From Dendrophyllia cribrosa (lineage: Eukaryota > Cnidaria > Anthozoa > Scleractinia > Dendrophylliidae): 64,000 nucleotides of DNA. Shown here piece by piece: positions 10,701 to 22,700 of this stretch; position 1 is the first letter of the stretch; each line of letters opens with the position of its first letter. The stretch is from positions 35,348,530 to 35,412,529 of the forward strand of contig JAJLRJ010000004.1 in NCBI GenBank assembly GCA_024195265.1. The letters run 5' to 3'. The notes below the pieces were generated by a model. It was not told the DNA's origin. It did no database searches and worked only from the letters and a program-made list of their open reading frames with translations. The position numbers and the translations under genes are program-made.

Positions 10701-13700
10701 CCTAATGGAAGACATTACATGTACATGTAAATAGAAGATCACAGAATGCATGCGAATTTGTTGCTGTAACATGAATGTTGTCAGCCATATAGAATTATAA
10801 TATTTTTAATAGAATGTAAGCCATATCATGGTAGACAAAACCTTATAATAAACATTGGTACATGTATATTTTGAAATAATCTGTCTCTTTGCTAAGAGCT
10901 ACTAGATATAATTTATGTTGATCCCGCACGTCCAAGAAGCAGCTGCTTAGGACTGTAACTGTGTACAGTGTAGGACTGTGGTTGCACAGGACTGACATTT
11001 TATCACAGACTAGGAATGACTAACATTGTTTTAAGTAAACTGAAGTTGGCTCGAAATTATTTTAGAATTCTTCATTCTTTGGGGGCATTTTGTTGGGGCA
11101 TTTTGTCTTGGGGGTGTTTTGTCCCCAGAGGCATTTTGTCACGGGGGCGTTTTGTCTTGTAACTGAGCACATGAATTTTGCTATCCTTGGGTCAATTTAA
11201 TAAAACATTTACAAGTGTAATTTACAAGTGTGGCCATTGTTTCAAAGGTTAAAAACAATAGCTGCACTTGTAATTACAAGTGTAAAAGTTTTATTGAATT
11301 CACCCCTTGTCATCTGTTTTAAAAAGTTAAGCCCAACCTCCCAACAATGGCCACCCTCTGGCCATTGTAAGAACTTGAGAATTCATCGGTCAGTTGTGAA
11401 TTGTGGAGAGGTGCCCTTGTAGAGGAGGTTCAACTGCGTTATTTTTTTTATAATTTATCGATGTCTACAATATGCAACATTTACTAAAATCATATTCCTT
11501 TTTGACATACAGCATTACTTTGTCATCAGCGACAGAGATTAGACACGCTACAAAAGGTATGTGTACATATTTTATCATACACTGTACATTGTACATGTAT
11601 TTTCTTGATTAAGTGCCCTTCTTCCTTAATGACATTAAGTTAAACCTAAACACAAACACCTTCCACTTGAAAGCAATCATAAAGTACAGTACATGTGCAT
11701 CGTGTATGGAGAAATTAGGTAGTCACTGCTACAGTTGTTTTGCTTTGGTAAATACATTGTACAATCAAATAATTTTATTTTACTATGGTCAATATTATTA
11801 ATATAATAACTTTTATTGACTCTAGTAAAGTTGGTGTATTGGTATTGAAATGGTTAAACGGAAAATATGAAGTGCAGATACAGTACATAACTGCCCAGGA
11901 TTCTTATTCCAGGAAACAGTTTATTAAATCTTCATGTTAATGTTGATGTGAAACTTTGACAAAATAATCCCCCTGAGTGCATAATTCTGAGAGTTTCTCC
12001 AGTTAGTAACCACCTGTCAACAATCACATCAAAGATCCCCAATTGCCTTACCAATACAGGGCTTGAAAAAAACTTTGATTCCAGCTTGCCTTTTGGACAA
12101 ACAACTCTCAAATTTTGCTTGCCTAGGACAGTTACTGTATGTGCTTGCCAAAGATTACTTTTTTGTTTTAAAATAATTATCACGTTCAAAGAACACAATC
12201 CTAATTTCGTGTTGGTTACCCTGAACTTTGCACGCAGAAAAATTTGAAAATTTTTTGGTGTCCAGACTACCAAATGGCCGCCTCTATTGCTTTTTAATGG
12301 GGCTCACTTCTGCTGGAAACCTTCGAATGCGTCTCCATAATCATTGATTACATGTACTGCTAGTTTAGTAAGTGGGCGGCTTGCCTGGACCTTGCCTGTT
12401 GGGCAAGTAAGCAGGGCAAGTAAGCAGGACAAGTCACTTGCCCCACAGAAAAATCTCCGGTACTTGTCCCAGACGACTGTATGGGACGTTTTTCAAGCCC
12501 TGCACTGGCCCACTGCACTGTTTCATGTACAATTCAATGGGGCTGATCGTTTTTTTTTTCTTTTGCATTATCTTAACATACTGTACAGGGTTCTCAATAA
12601 CTTTTTAATCAACTGTTCTATTTCAGTTAACAGCCGTAACAATGTAGCACATGGCCAAAAGGTCTTACTAAACTTTGTATTGAAACACTTAATTCACAGC
12701 CGTAACACTCACTAGTGACACCCCTTACAGGTGTAACGGGTTACGGGTTCAACTGAGAACACTGCTGTAAAGTACACAATGTACCATGTTTTGTGGTAAA
12801 AACATGTGGGGACATAAAGAAATTACTGTTTCTTCTGAGAACTGTGAAACAGGCTTAAATTAATGTATATGTTGTAGTTCAATTTTACCCTTGGTTCAAT
12901 TTGGATTTTCCATTGTTCTTTTCTATGCTAATATATGATAATGAATGTCAAACAAAAGGAAAATCCAAATTGAACCAAGGGTAAAATTGAACTACAACAT
13001 ATACGATTTGCATACTGTAATCTGTCATATGGTACATGTACAGGTAGTTCTCTTTTGTTGCACAATATGCCCTGAAAATGCCTCATAATTTTCTGTTATT
13101 TTTTCCTGCACTTTATTAGAAGTAGTGACTGTCCTGGTTTAATATGTATGTATTTAAATGAGACAATAGAAAATTACAGCATACAGTACATGTAATTCCT
13201 TGGTACAATGTATCTACATACATGTACATAACTAACATTTTAGAAGAAAGTTGCTATTCCTTCTGACTTTTTTTCTAGCATTTATCTTTTTGTTTTCGTT
13301 ACTTATGTGTATGAAACAAACATTATTTCTTTTTAATCCTAAAACAACAAAAAACAACATGTTGACATTTTACAGTGACTCAGTTTTACTTGATACATCT
13401 TTTTTATCTTAACAGGAAATATACAATGAACATCGTAAACTTATCAGATTAAGAAATGAGTGTCAAGAAAAAGAAACAGAAATGATCAACAAAAAGTTCC
13501 GTGTTGCTCCATATCCTACTGTAAGTAAATTTCTTGTAACTTACTTAACTTAATTCTTTCCACTCAAGAAGGTGCATACATGTTCATGAAAGACTGTCGC
13601 GCTGTCTGACCAACTCCACCCCCCCCCCCTCCCCCCCCTCCCCTGTTCTGTGCTACCTCTTCAGCTACATTGTTCCTAGCTTGTCCACCTTTCCTTGTTC

Positions 13701-16700
13701 CACTTATTCCTAATACTGTACATACATGTACATGTACTTCAATTCCATGCTTTCTCAGCTCCTTGGCCACATTTGCTGTTCTTGCTGTATGCCATAATTA
13801 CATTGTAATATTATCTTTATTTGAGTCTCAAACTCAGCTTCTAGCCAGAGACAGATACAAGTACCTTACTAATTGGGGATCGACTATCTAATAGTACATG
13901 TAATTATGATAATGTAAAAATGTCCATAATTATATTATAACTAACCGTATTAAGTCCTCACAATCCAACATTGGACCAATGTTCATCTGATCTGGGGGCA
14001 CATGTAAGTACTATTAGTCCTATCAGCCTTTGGGCTTCCCAAATTTCTGGGTAAAATACATTGTACATGTACAATGTCAGTGTTTGGCAAACACTGACAG
14101 CTATGATACAGAGCACATAAACTGTTCGAAATGCCATTTTATGGAAAGATTTTGACCTCAGAAAATCATGATTTGAAAATGCAATTACTGTAAGTTTTAA
14201 AATTAATTGAAATTGATGACATCATACAGTACATTGTTTTTGCAAAGAAGGAAAACCAGAGAACCAGGAGAAAAATCCTCGTAGGATGGAAACGTATAAC
14301 AAAATAAATGTGTACAGTACACATGATTGTACATACAGTCAAACTGCACTTGTTATGGAAAGTTCTTTCTGTCACAATGGAATTAAAGACCCTTCATTTT
14401 CTCTAAAATTACCCTGGGCACTTACATTTTTGTACTGAAGAGACCAGTGGAAATAAATGTGTTTGGCTGATTTTATTTTTATTTATTTATTTATTTTTTC
14501 ATTTAGTGAAAAAATCTTAATACAATGTACATATATACATGTAGTTTGGATTTAGCATTGACAACCCTCCACATTAATTATTTTTTCCTTTGGAGGCCAT
14601 TTGGGGACTGACTCAAGATTTAGATTTACAGCTGTAGCTGCCAGGTTTGCAATCTTCTTTGAATCAGGTTGCCAGTGCCAAAATTTTAGTCACCTTGGCA
14701 CCTAAATTGGTCACAACTCACAACTGTGGAGGGTTGCTTGATTTGCTTTACGGAACACACTGCCTTTTATGATCTTGATGGTCTCTTGGACTGTTATACT
14801 GCCATTACTAGTGTTAATGCATCAATATGTACATACATACATGTACATGTATGAGGGAGGCAAGCATTCTGAGCCATCCCTGCTTCTTAATAACTGATTA
14901 CATGTATTTTCAATTAGTCTACAGCTGTGAAACATCTTCGAGATGAAAATCATGTTCTGAGAGAAGAAATTGAGCGTATGACGCACGAAATTGATCAAAT
15001 GAGCAATGGTCGAGACGGTAAACATATGATTTCCTTTTTTGTTCTTGTTTGTTTGGCGATTACTCTACAACTACAGTTTTCTGTATTGTTTGGTCAAAAT
15101 GAAAGTACAGTTGCACGTGTATAACATCCCCCAGGGTTTTCAAGGAAATGAATGTTTTTTCAGAAAATTTTGGAAAGTACATGTAGCATGAACCTCAATA
15201 CAATGTAGCTTTCATTAGAAAGGCTCAAAATGTATTTTTATGTAAGAAGTTAGAATGTGTCGTTCCAGAAAATATCCAACCCCTCCAATGGAAGGTACAT
15301 GTATTTAGTTTTGGTCCCCCCTCTGGCCCCCTCTGGAACTTCCAATTTTAATAAATTCTTGGCAGAGATCTCATGTATATACCCACCACAAAGACTAAAC
15401 AATAGACTACACGGAAATAATAGACAGGGATTCTGACAGGGTGCGGGAAAAAATCCAAAATTGTGCGGGTGTTTTGTGGCAAATTGTGCGGGAAATAACT
15501 TCGATTGTGTGGGAAATTGTGCGTGATTGCGCAATCCTGTGACCAACCAAATATTCAATCACCAGTGTTCTAGCCAGGCCAGAAAAATATGACAGGGAGG
15601 AAATTCTGCATAAATGAAAAATACAAATGGATGTTTTACTTTGGGGATTAAAATGTACCCAGCAATCGCCAATTTGCGGCTGTTTTTCCTCACCAAAGTT
15701 TATTTGTCTCAACAAAATCACATTGCGTGACACGATGAACTCGATCGGGTAAAACCGAAATACCACCTCTAAATAAAATGTTTCCGATCTCAGCGAGTTC
15801 CTTTCTGAAAAATCCGTACATTTTATGTAGTGTGAATAATTTCCATTAAGGTTCACACAATTTCTTCGCAAGTTTGCCGCAAAAACACAACCTCGAGATG
15901 TATGCAAATGGCGTGCTAAATGTAATTTGATAGCATGTTTGTTTTGCATTTTCTCGAATGAAAACGTCTTTCACTTGATTAAAAATATAAAATCCAGTAT
16001 CCTGATCAGAACTTAATAATTTTCTCCTATCAATCCGAAGTTCCAGCGCTTTAATAGTTTGTTTGTCGATTCGCAAACTTGATCAGTTCTTAGCGAAAAT
16101 AATTCAGACAGAGTGACATTCATTTTGGCGCGACCGAGTACATTTCTTCGGTGTTTCTTCTTCGGTCCCCGACATATTAAACTGAAAGAGGAAGCGAAAG
16201 CGCTCAAAAAAATATCAACAGGCTGCTAAGAAAAACGACATAATGTCTGGAAAACGACAACTAAAAAGCTACGCAAAAAATTCTGTAGGAAGTCGGAAAG
16301 AAGTAAAACTGAGACTAGTTCCCAGGACGGCGAAGAGAACGCCTTGTTTTTATATCGATCCGCTCGAGCTGTTTGAGGAAAGAGGACAGCGCGGGAGTTC
16401 TCGATTGTTTGGAAGGAAAATGGGCTAAAAATAGCCTAAAACATTTCTCGAAATCTTGGTAATCAATAGAAATACCTGATTTAATTAAAATTTTAAGCAA
16501 ATATTTCAGTATTGTGCGGGATTGTGCGGATTTTTAGGAATTGTGTGGGTTTGACCGAATTGTGCGGTCCCGCACCCGCGCACCCTGTCAGAATCCCTGA
16601 ATAGATCACAAACAAAGAGAATACAATGTAAAACCGTGGTGGGTACATACATGAGATCTAAGCCAGATTCTTAGTTTCTTTAAAAATGTTGGCTTTTGAG

Positions 16701-19700
16701 ACCCCTATCCCCTATAGAATTTGCAATTATAACTTTTCATGGGGGAGGTATGGATTTTTTTTTTTTCAATCACACAATCACATCAAGCAGCATAACAAAG
16801 CACCCCATAGCAAACTACAGCTGTACTGCTTACATGTAGTTGCATTTGTAAAGTAAAGAAATGATCCCTACAGTTGTGTTTTGCAATTTAAGCAATTGCA
16901 AAGAAGCCTGAAAAAAAAGAAATCAACACTTTAACAGGATTTAAACCCATGACCACTGTGTAACCAGTGCAATGCTCTAACCAATCATCTCATTTGCCCA
17001 TTGCACATGTCTATATTATTTTTCAGTATTAGGTCATCAAAACAGTAACCCAGGAGTAATTCAACCACCATATAACCCTCCTCCAGGTACATGTTACTGT
17101 ATTTTAAATCATTTGTGAATGCTAACATATGGTACAGTACATTTGTAAGTCTTCACAGGCTTGGTAGTCCATTGATTATTACAATACAGGTGACTAAAGA
17201 CACTTATGTTATTTGGGAAATAAAATACATGTATTTGGCCATGGAGAGAATTAATTTGAAAAAAATTGGCTGCAAAAGGGTTAACTAGGGTTCTGTAGCA
17301 TAAAGTGACTTGGATCATAACTATTTCCCCTCCTGGATGGGATGCTATTCTATCACAGGGTTCCCCTGGTTTTTGTCACTCGTGTTGGTACACAAAACTC
17401 TGGAGCTACACATATCATCATCATCATCATCATCATCATCATAACTTTATTGACGTGTCAGAAGTCATAGCTGAGGGTTAACCCACTACATGTACCAATT
17501 GTGGACACCTAACTACCTATCTATCTTATAATATATAGGAAAGGCAATACTTGTAGACCTTAATCTTGTCACTGTCATGGTCATTAAAGTTTTGATATCG
17601 TATTGACCTGTTAGCAAAAATCCATTGACACTGCTGTAAAAAAAAAACGCTTTTAATTATAATAAATAATAAAACGCTTTAAATAATAAAAATAGTTTAT
17701 TTGTCAGAGAAGTTTGAGAATCATTTGTTCATGAAGTGGTAAAGATATTTTGGTATGGCAGCAGCAAATTTCTTACCTTTTGGTAGAGAAAAGAATTCAC
17801 CAATTGTGTATGGGAATTGGAAATTGTTTTGTCAAAGGTCACAAGTCAACATGATGGAAGATCATGCCCAATACAAGGACACGATCCACATATCTCTTCT
17901 CACATGCCTGTACAAAGAACAGTGTCACTCAGTAGTTATTTTTTTATTTATTTAAGAAAATTGAAGAAACTGCCTATGCCATCCAACCTTTTGTATATTT
18001 TTTAACCCTTTAGGCCCTAATGAGCATCAAATTTCACCTTCTAATATCAATGTGTAAGCTATCAGAGAGGTTATAATATATGAAATATATGAGAATTTAA
18101 GAATATGATCACCCAAGATGAATTCTCTTGATATTTTAACAACTTCTCCCCACTTCTGCTATAATAAATGAATGGGGACAAGAATGGAGAAATTGCATTT
18201 TGATATCAGGGTTTAAAGGGTTGATATCTTCTTGTTGACAGTGTGGAATTGAGCTTTTTGTCTTTGTATTGTAGTAAGAAGAGTTGAAAGCTACCCATCA
18301 TGTAGAGCCAACAGTGGTGCAAATGGTAAATGTTAAGCACTGGACACGTAAAAACGTCTAAAAATAATTAATATATTCATTTTATGGAGCTCTGTAGGGT
18401 TCATCATTTCTATTATCATTACCATCACCACTGTTCCACATGCGCGCATGTTACTACACTTGTTTTATACATGTACAATGTAGTTTCTACAATTTAATCT
18501 TGTTTACAAAAAAAAAAAAAACTTTTACGTCTCTGCCAGGGCTGTCAATAAGAGGTGGGGATTCTCCGCAGCTACATTGTTGTATCGTGTTCGAAGCATG
18601 TCCTACACTGCTACTGTGAGAGGATTTTCCCTGGCTATTTTCTTTACTTCCCTGCCTATTTATCAAATTAATGACAGCCCTGCTATGCAGATGAAACTGT
18701 GCCTGTTTTCTAAAAAATCACAAAAACATTGATTTGTTCACCAAAGACAGTGATAACCCCTGTTAAATATTTATTCTTAGGTCCTTCTTCTTCATTGCAA
18801 CGATTCTGTTCAATGTTTGGAGGCATAACTGCACCTTCTCCACATGGTAACAAATTTAACAATTAACATTGAAAATTTGTGTTATTAATACTAACCTCTC
18901 TCGACCCAAGAGCTGTCTCAACCAAACTTGAGGAAAAATCGTAAATGTTTATTATGTAAAATGAAAGAAAAGAAACGGTACTGTAGGAAAGGCCTACTGG
19001 AGAGCTAATCATTTTAATGGCCGCACTAAAAGATTTCATTCACAGACTAAAACATAAAATAATGTCACATACATGTACAGTGTACATGATTGTAGTTCTA
19101 ACAACACTGCCTGTGGGATCAAAAAGGGCAAAAGTTTACAACAATTAAACTGAATTAATTTCGGGCAACCAGTGCTCTTAATGTTTCTAATAATAAATTA
19201 TTATTGTGTTGTGGTTCATGCCACTCTAAAATATATGACCACTTCTTATTCTCAACTCTACTTCCTCATATTAAGGCTGAGCTAAATACAGTATACTTGT
19301 TCACCATAATAATTTCAAGGTTTCCTCAGGAGCACCTACTGTAACAAATCATTTCGGCGGAAAGTTGTTCAGCAGGCCTTTAGCATGTTAAAAATTCCTA
19401 ATAAATTAGATTAAAAACTGGAGTTTTCTTAACCCTTTCACTCCCAGAGTCAATTATGGAGACATGTAAATAAATGTAGTTCTAACTTTTGAGTTTATGG
19501 ACAAAATCCCATGGTGTGACCATTCAATTGAAACCTCTTTAGCAGTACCTTTGCATGGTACTATTTGTTTTGTAATATTTTACAAAATGAAATTTGAGAT
19601 TTTTCTTGAATTTTGATGTTTGGCACTCTTGGGAGTGAAAGGGTTAAGTAAAATGTCGCCTCAAACTTTCATAACATCGGAAAATTTAACGTCTTGTTTT

Positions 19701-22700
19701 CGGAGGGATAAAAAAATGTGGTTTTTGCTAAGGCCAACCAGGATTCTGGGACAGGTGAAAGTAGGAAGTAAATTCCTTTTTCTAAAATTTTCTGCCATTG
19801 AAATCTTCAGCTAAAAGAACTGAAAAGCTCAAACTGTTTTATCTTTCACATAGTTTCCTTTAAAGGCACTAAAATGAATAAAACAGTACAATACCTTTCC
19901 ATGCATTTTCCTAAACATTCTTCATTTAGTGCCCCTATTTCCTGTTTAATTAACTATTTAACTCCTAGGAGTGCCAAAAATTAAAATTTGAGAAAAATCC
20001 CAAATTTCATTTTGTAAAATATTGGAAAACAAATGGTACCATGCAAAAGTACTGCCGAAGAGGTTTCATTTGAATGGTCACACCATAGGATTTGGTCCAC
20101 AGACTCACAAGTTAGAACAAAATTAATGGTACAATGCAAAAGTACTGCTGAAGAGGTTTCATATGAATGGTCACACCATAGGATTTGGTCAACAGACTTA
20201 AAAGTTAGAACAAATGGTACCATGCAAAAGTACTGCTGAAGAGGTTTCATTTGAATGGTCACACCATAGGATTTGGTCCACAGACTCAAAAGTTAGTGCT
20301 AAATTGACTTTTGGAGCGAAAAGGATTAAGACATGTATCAGTTAATGTTTATCTAAACAACTGATGGCATCGTTGATGATGATGATGATGCATGGTGACA
20401 CTGTTTTGTACCCAGTTACCTTATGTACCGGTATTTGATTAAACGCCACGGCGTTTATTAAACTTTTAGCCTTTCCAATGCAGCGTTTATTCAAGGGCAG
20501 CGTTTATTCAGGAGGGCGGTGTTTATTTCAAAATTATATTTCTTAAATCACTGACAACAATTACGGTAAATCATTTGTAAATATTATGTAAAACAGAAAC
20601 ATGTTTAAAGATCCAATGTCTCCCTTTTTTGTATTGTACTTGTCATTTTTTTCTTATAATCCTTGAATTAAACGCTGCATTCTTCTGATTGGGTGCGGCG
20701 TTTATTCGAGGGCGGTGTTTATTGGTAATTTTTCTTCCATCTGCGGCAATTAATCGAGAGCAGCATTTATTTGAGGGCAGTGTTTAATCAAGTAAATATG
20801 GTAATGTACAATCATGTCTAAATGTTTGTAATTTTGGGATACTGACAGTCAAGTAATTTTTTAACTAAACTCTTCATCCCTTCTTATAATGATATTTATT
20901 TAATAAAATAATAATACTGGTAAGTTAATTTGTATGGCATGTGTACATGCATGCTGTATTATTACATGTACATGTAAATAATTAACTTCATATACACATT
21001 ACAATGGAAATTAATAATTTCTATATTTTAAGAAGTTAAGTAATGCTCCACATAAGAATTTTTTTGTTCTGTGGCATTGGCTCTTTCCCACATACATAGA
21101 ATATCTTTGATTTCAAGAATAGAGGAGGATCTGATGGTTCATAATTATATTTCATTATAAAAATAAAGAAAATCCATTTTTGTCAAATTAATTTTAGGAA
21201 ATGTTTGTGCTTAACCAATCAGAATAGCAGAAGACAATAGCTAACAATTTTGCTTCTTTGATGAAGTTCCCCAAATACAATTATATTTTAAAATTTGCAT
21301 GTTGTGCAATTGGCTCTCAAATTACTTGAAACCTTAAAAAAATTAGACTTAATGCACTTTGAACCTAAACGTTTTAGCAGTTTTTGAGTCTAGGTCAATG
21401 AGATCACTAGTTGAAACAATGAAAAAAGTTTACATTCCATCGAGCATTGCCGTTGAGCACTATCCTTCTTGTGCGGATCATTACTTAATTTTAAAATAGT
21501 GGTGCATTTAAAATTTCCAATCTTTTGTGTCCTCAAGTACGCATACCCTCGCACAGTTATTTGTACACTGTATGCTTGATAAGTCAGAAGAACTCGGGGC
21601 AGTTAAAACAGAATTTGCTCCCGCGAACAGTAGCTTTTAGTGTTAAAGATTTCACTGCAGATTTTACTGATTTTACTAACCCTGACTCCTTCAACGCACA
21701 GCATTATGAATAGTACCACACGTAAAAACTCTATGGTGCCCTCCATTAACTTTCATTTGGATTTTGGATGGCCGTACTTTCTAGATTTTTTATGTTGGTA
21801 AATCAGGCAAATCGGAATGACCTTGTATACCATGATAATCACCATACACCACAGGAAAGTACTACCCAATAGCTATTACCATATATGGATAAACACCTTT
21901 TAGTGTTTTATCTACAAATTTAACAGTTCTCATTATAGTGCATAACAAAAAAAAATGATTTTGAGAATGAAAAGGAAAACTTTTAAAAAGAAACTGCTTT
22001 ACTTCCATTGAATCAGGTGACGAGAGTCCTTCCGGCAGTCTCAGTCCTCCGCCTGACAACGGAAGCATCAATGAATGGGTTTTTCTTCCTCCAAACCTCC
22101 AAAACATAGTACACAGTTCAGGTAATTCAGCTGTATTTTCTTATTAAAGTGTCATTTCTCGGGGAAGGAAAAATATTGTGGTATTCAGATTGCGAGGTAA
22201 TATATCAAACACGAGAACAAGTGTTTCATCGGGATTTTCAAACATCAAAAAGTGAGCTGAAAAAAAAAAACAGGTGCAGCCGAGATTTTTTTAACCCACT
22301 TCAAGGTGTTTGGATAATTTAGTTTCATGAACAGAATAGTTGGGGAATGGAATCGTCTCCCTCCTGATATTAGAGGAGCGTCCTCTGTGGCAGATTTTAC
22401 GATGAAGGTTTCTAGATTTTTAGCTCATTTTTGGATTTCTGTATATATATTTTTCCATTTTTGTATATTTTGTGGTGCAACTTTGTCCTTGGTGCAAATT
22501 TTATTTTCCTTTGTTTTTGGGCATGGAAATGTATGGTAATGTATGATAACGAGTTTTAAACAAAGGAAAATAAAATTTGCACCAAGGACAAAATTGCACC
22601 ACAACATACAGTGTATATGTTGTAGTTAATTTTTTATTTCAGGTAATTTTTGTTTTTCCTTTGTTTTAAATTCATAAGCATATAATTTATTACCATACCC

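Noticed and set aside
15407..15949. 180-codon minus-strand open frame
   Set aside because: It crosses the TIR boundary of the 15425-16599 element, has no recognisable domain and no matching frame elsewhere; likely chance in a non-autonomous transposon.
20033..20289. Repeated-peptide open frames on both strands
   Set aside because: Explained by the triplicated 90-bp MITE unit, which happens to be divisible by three or nearly so.
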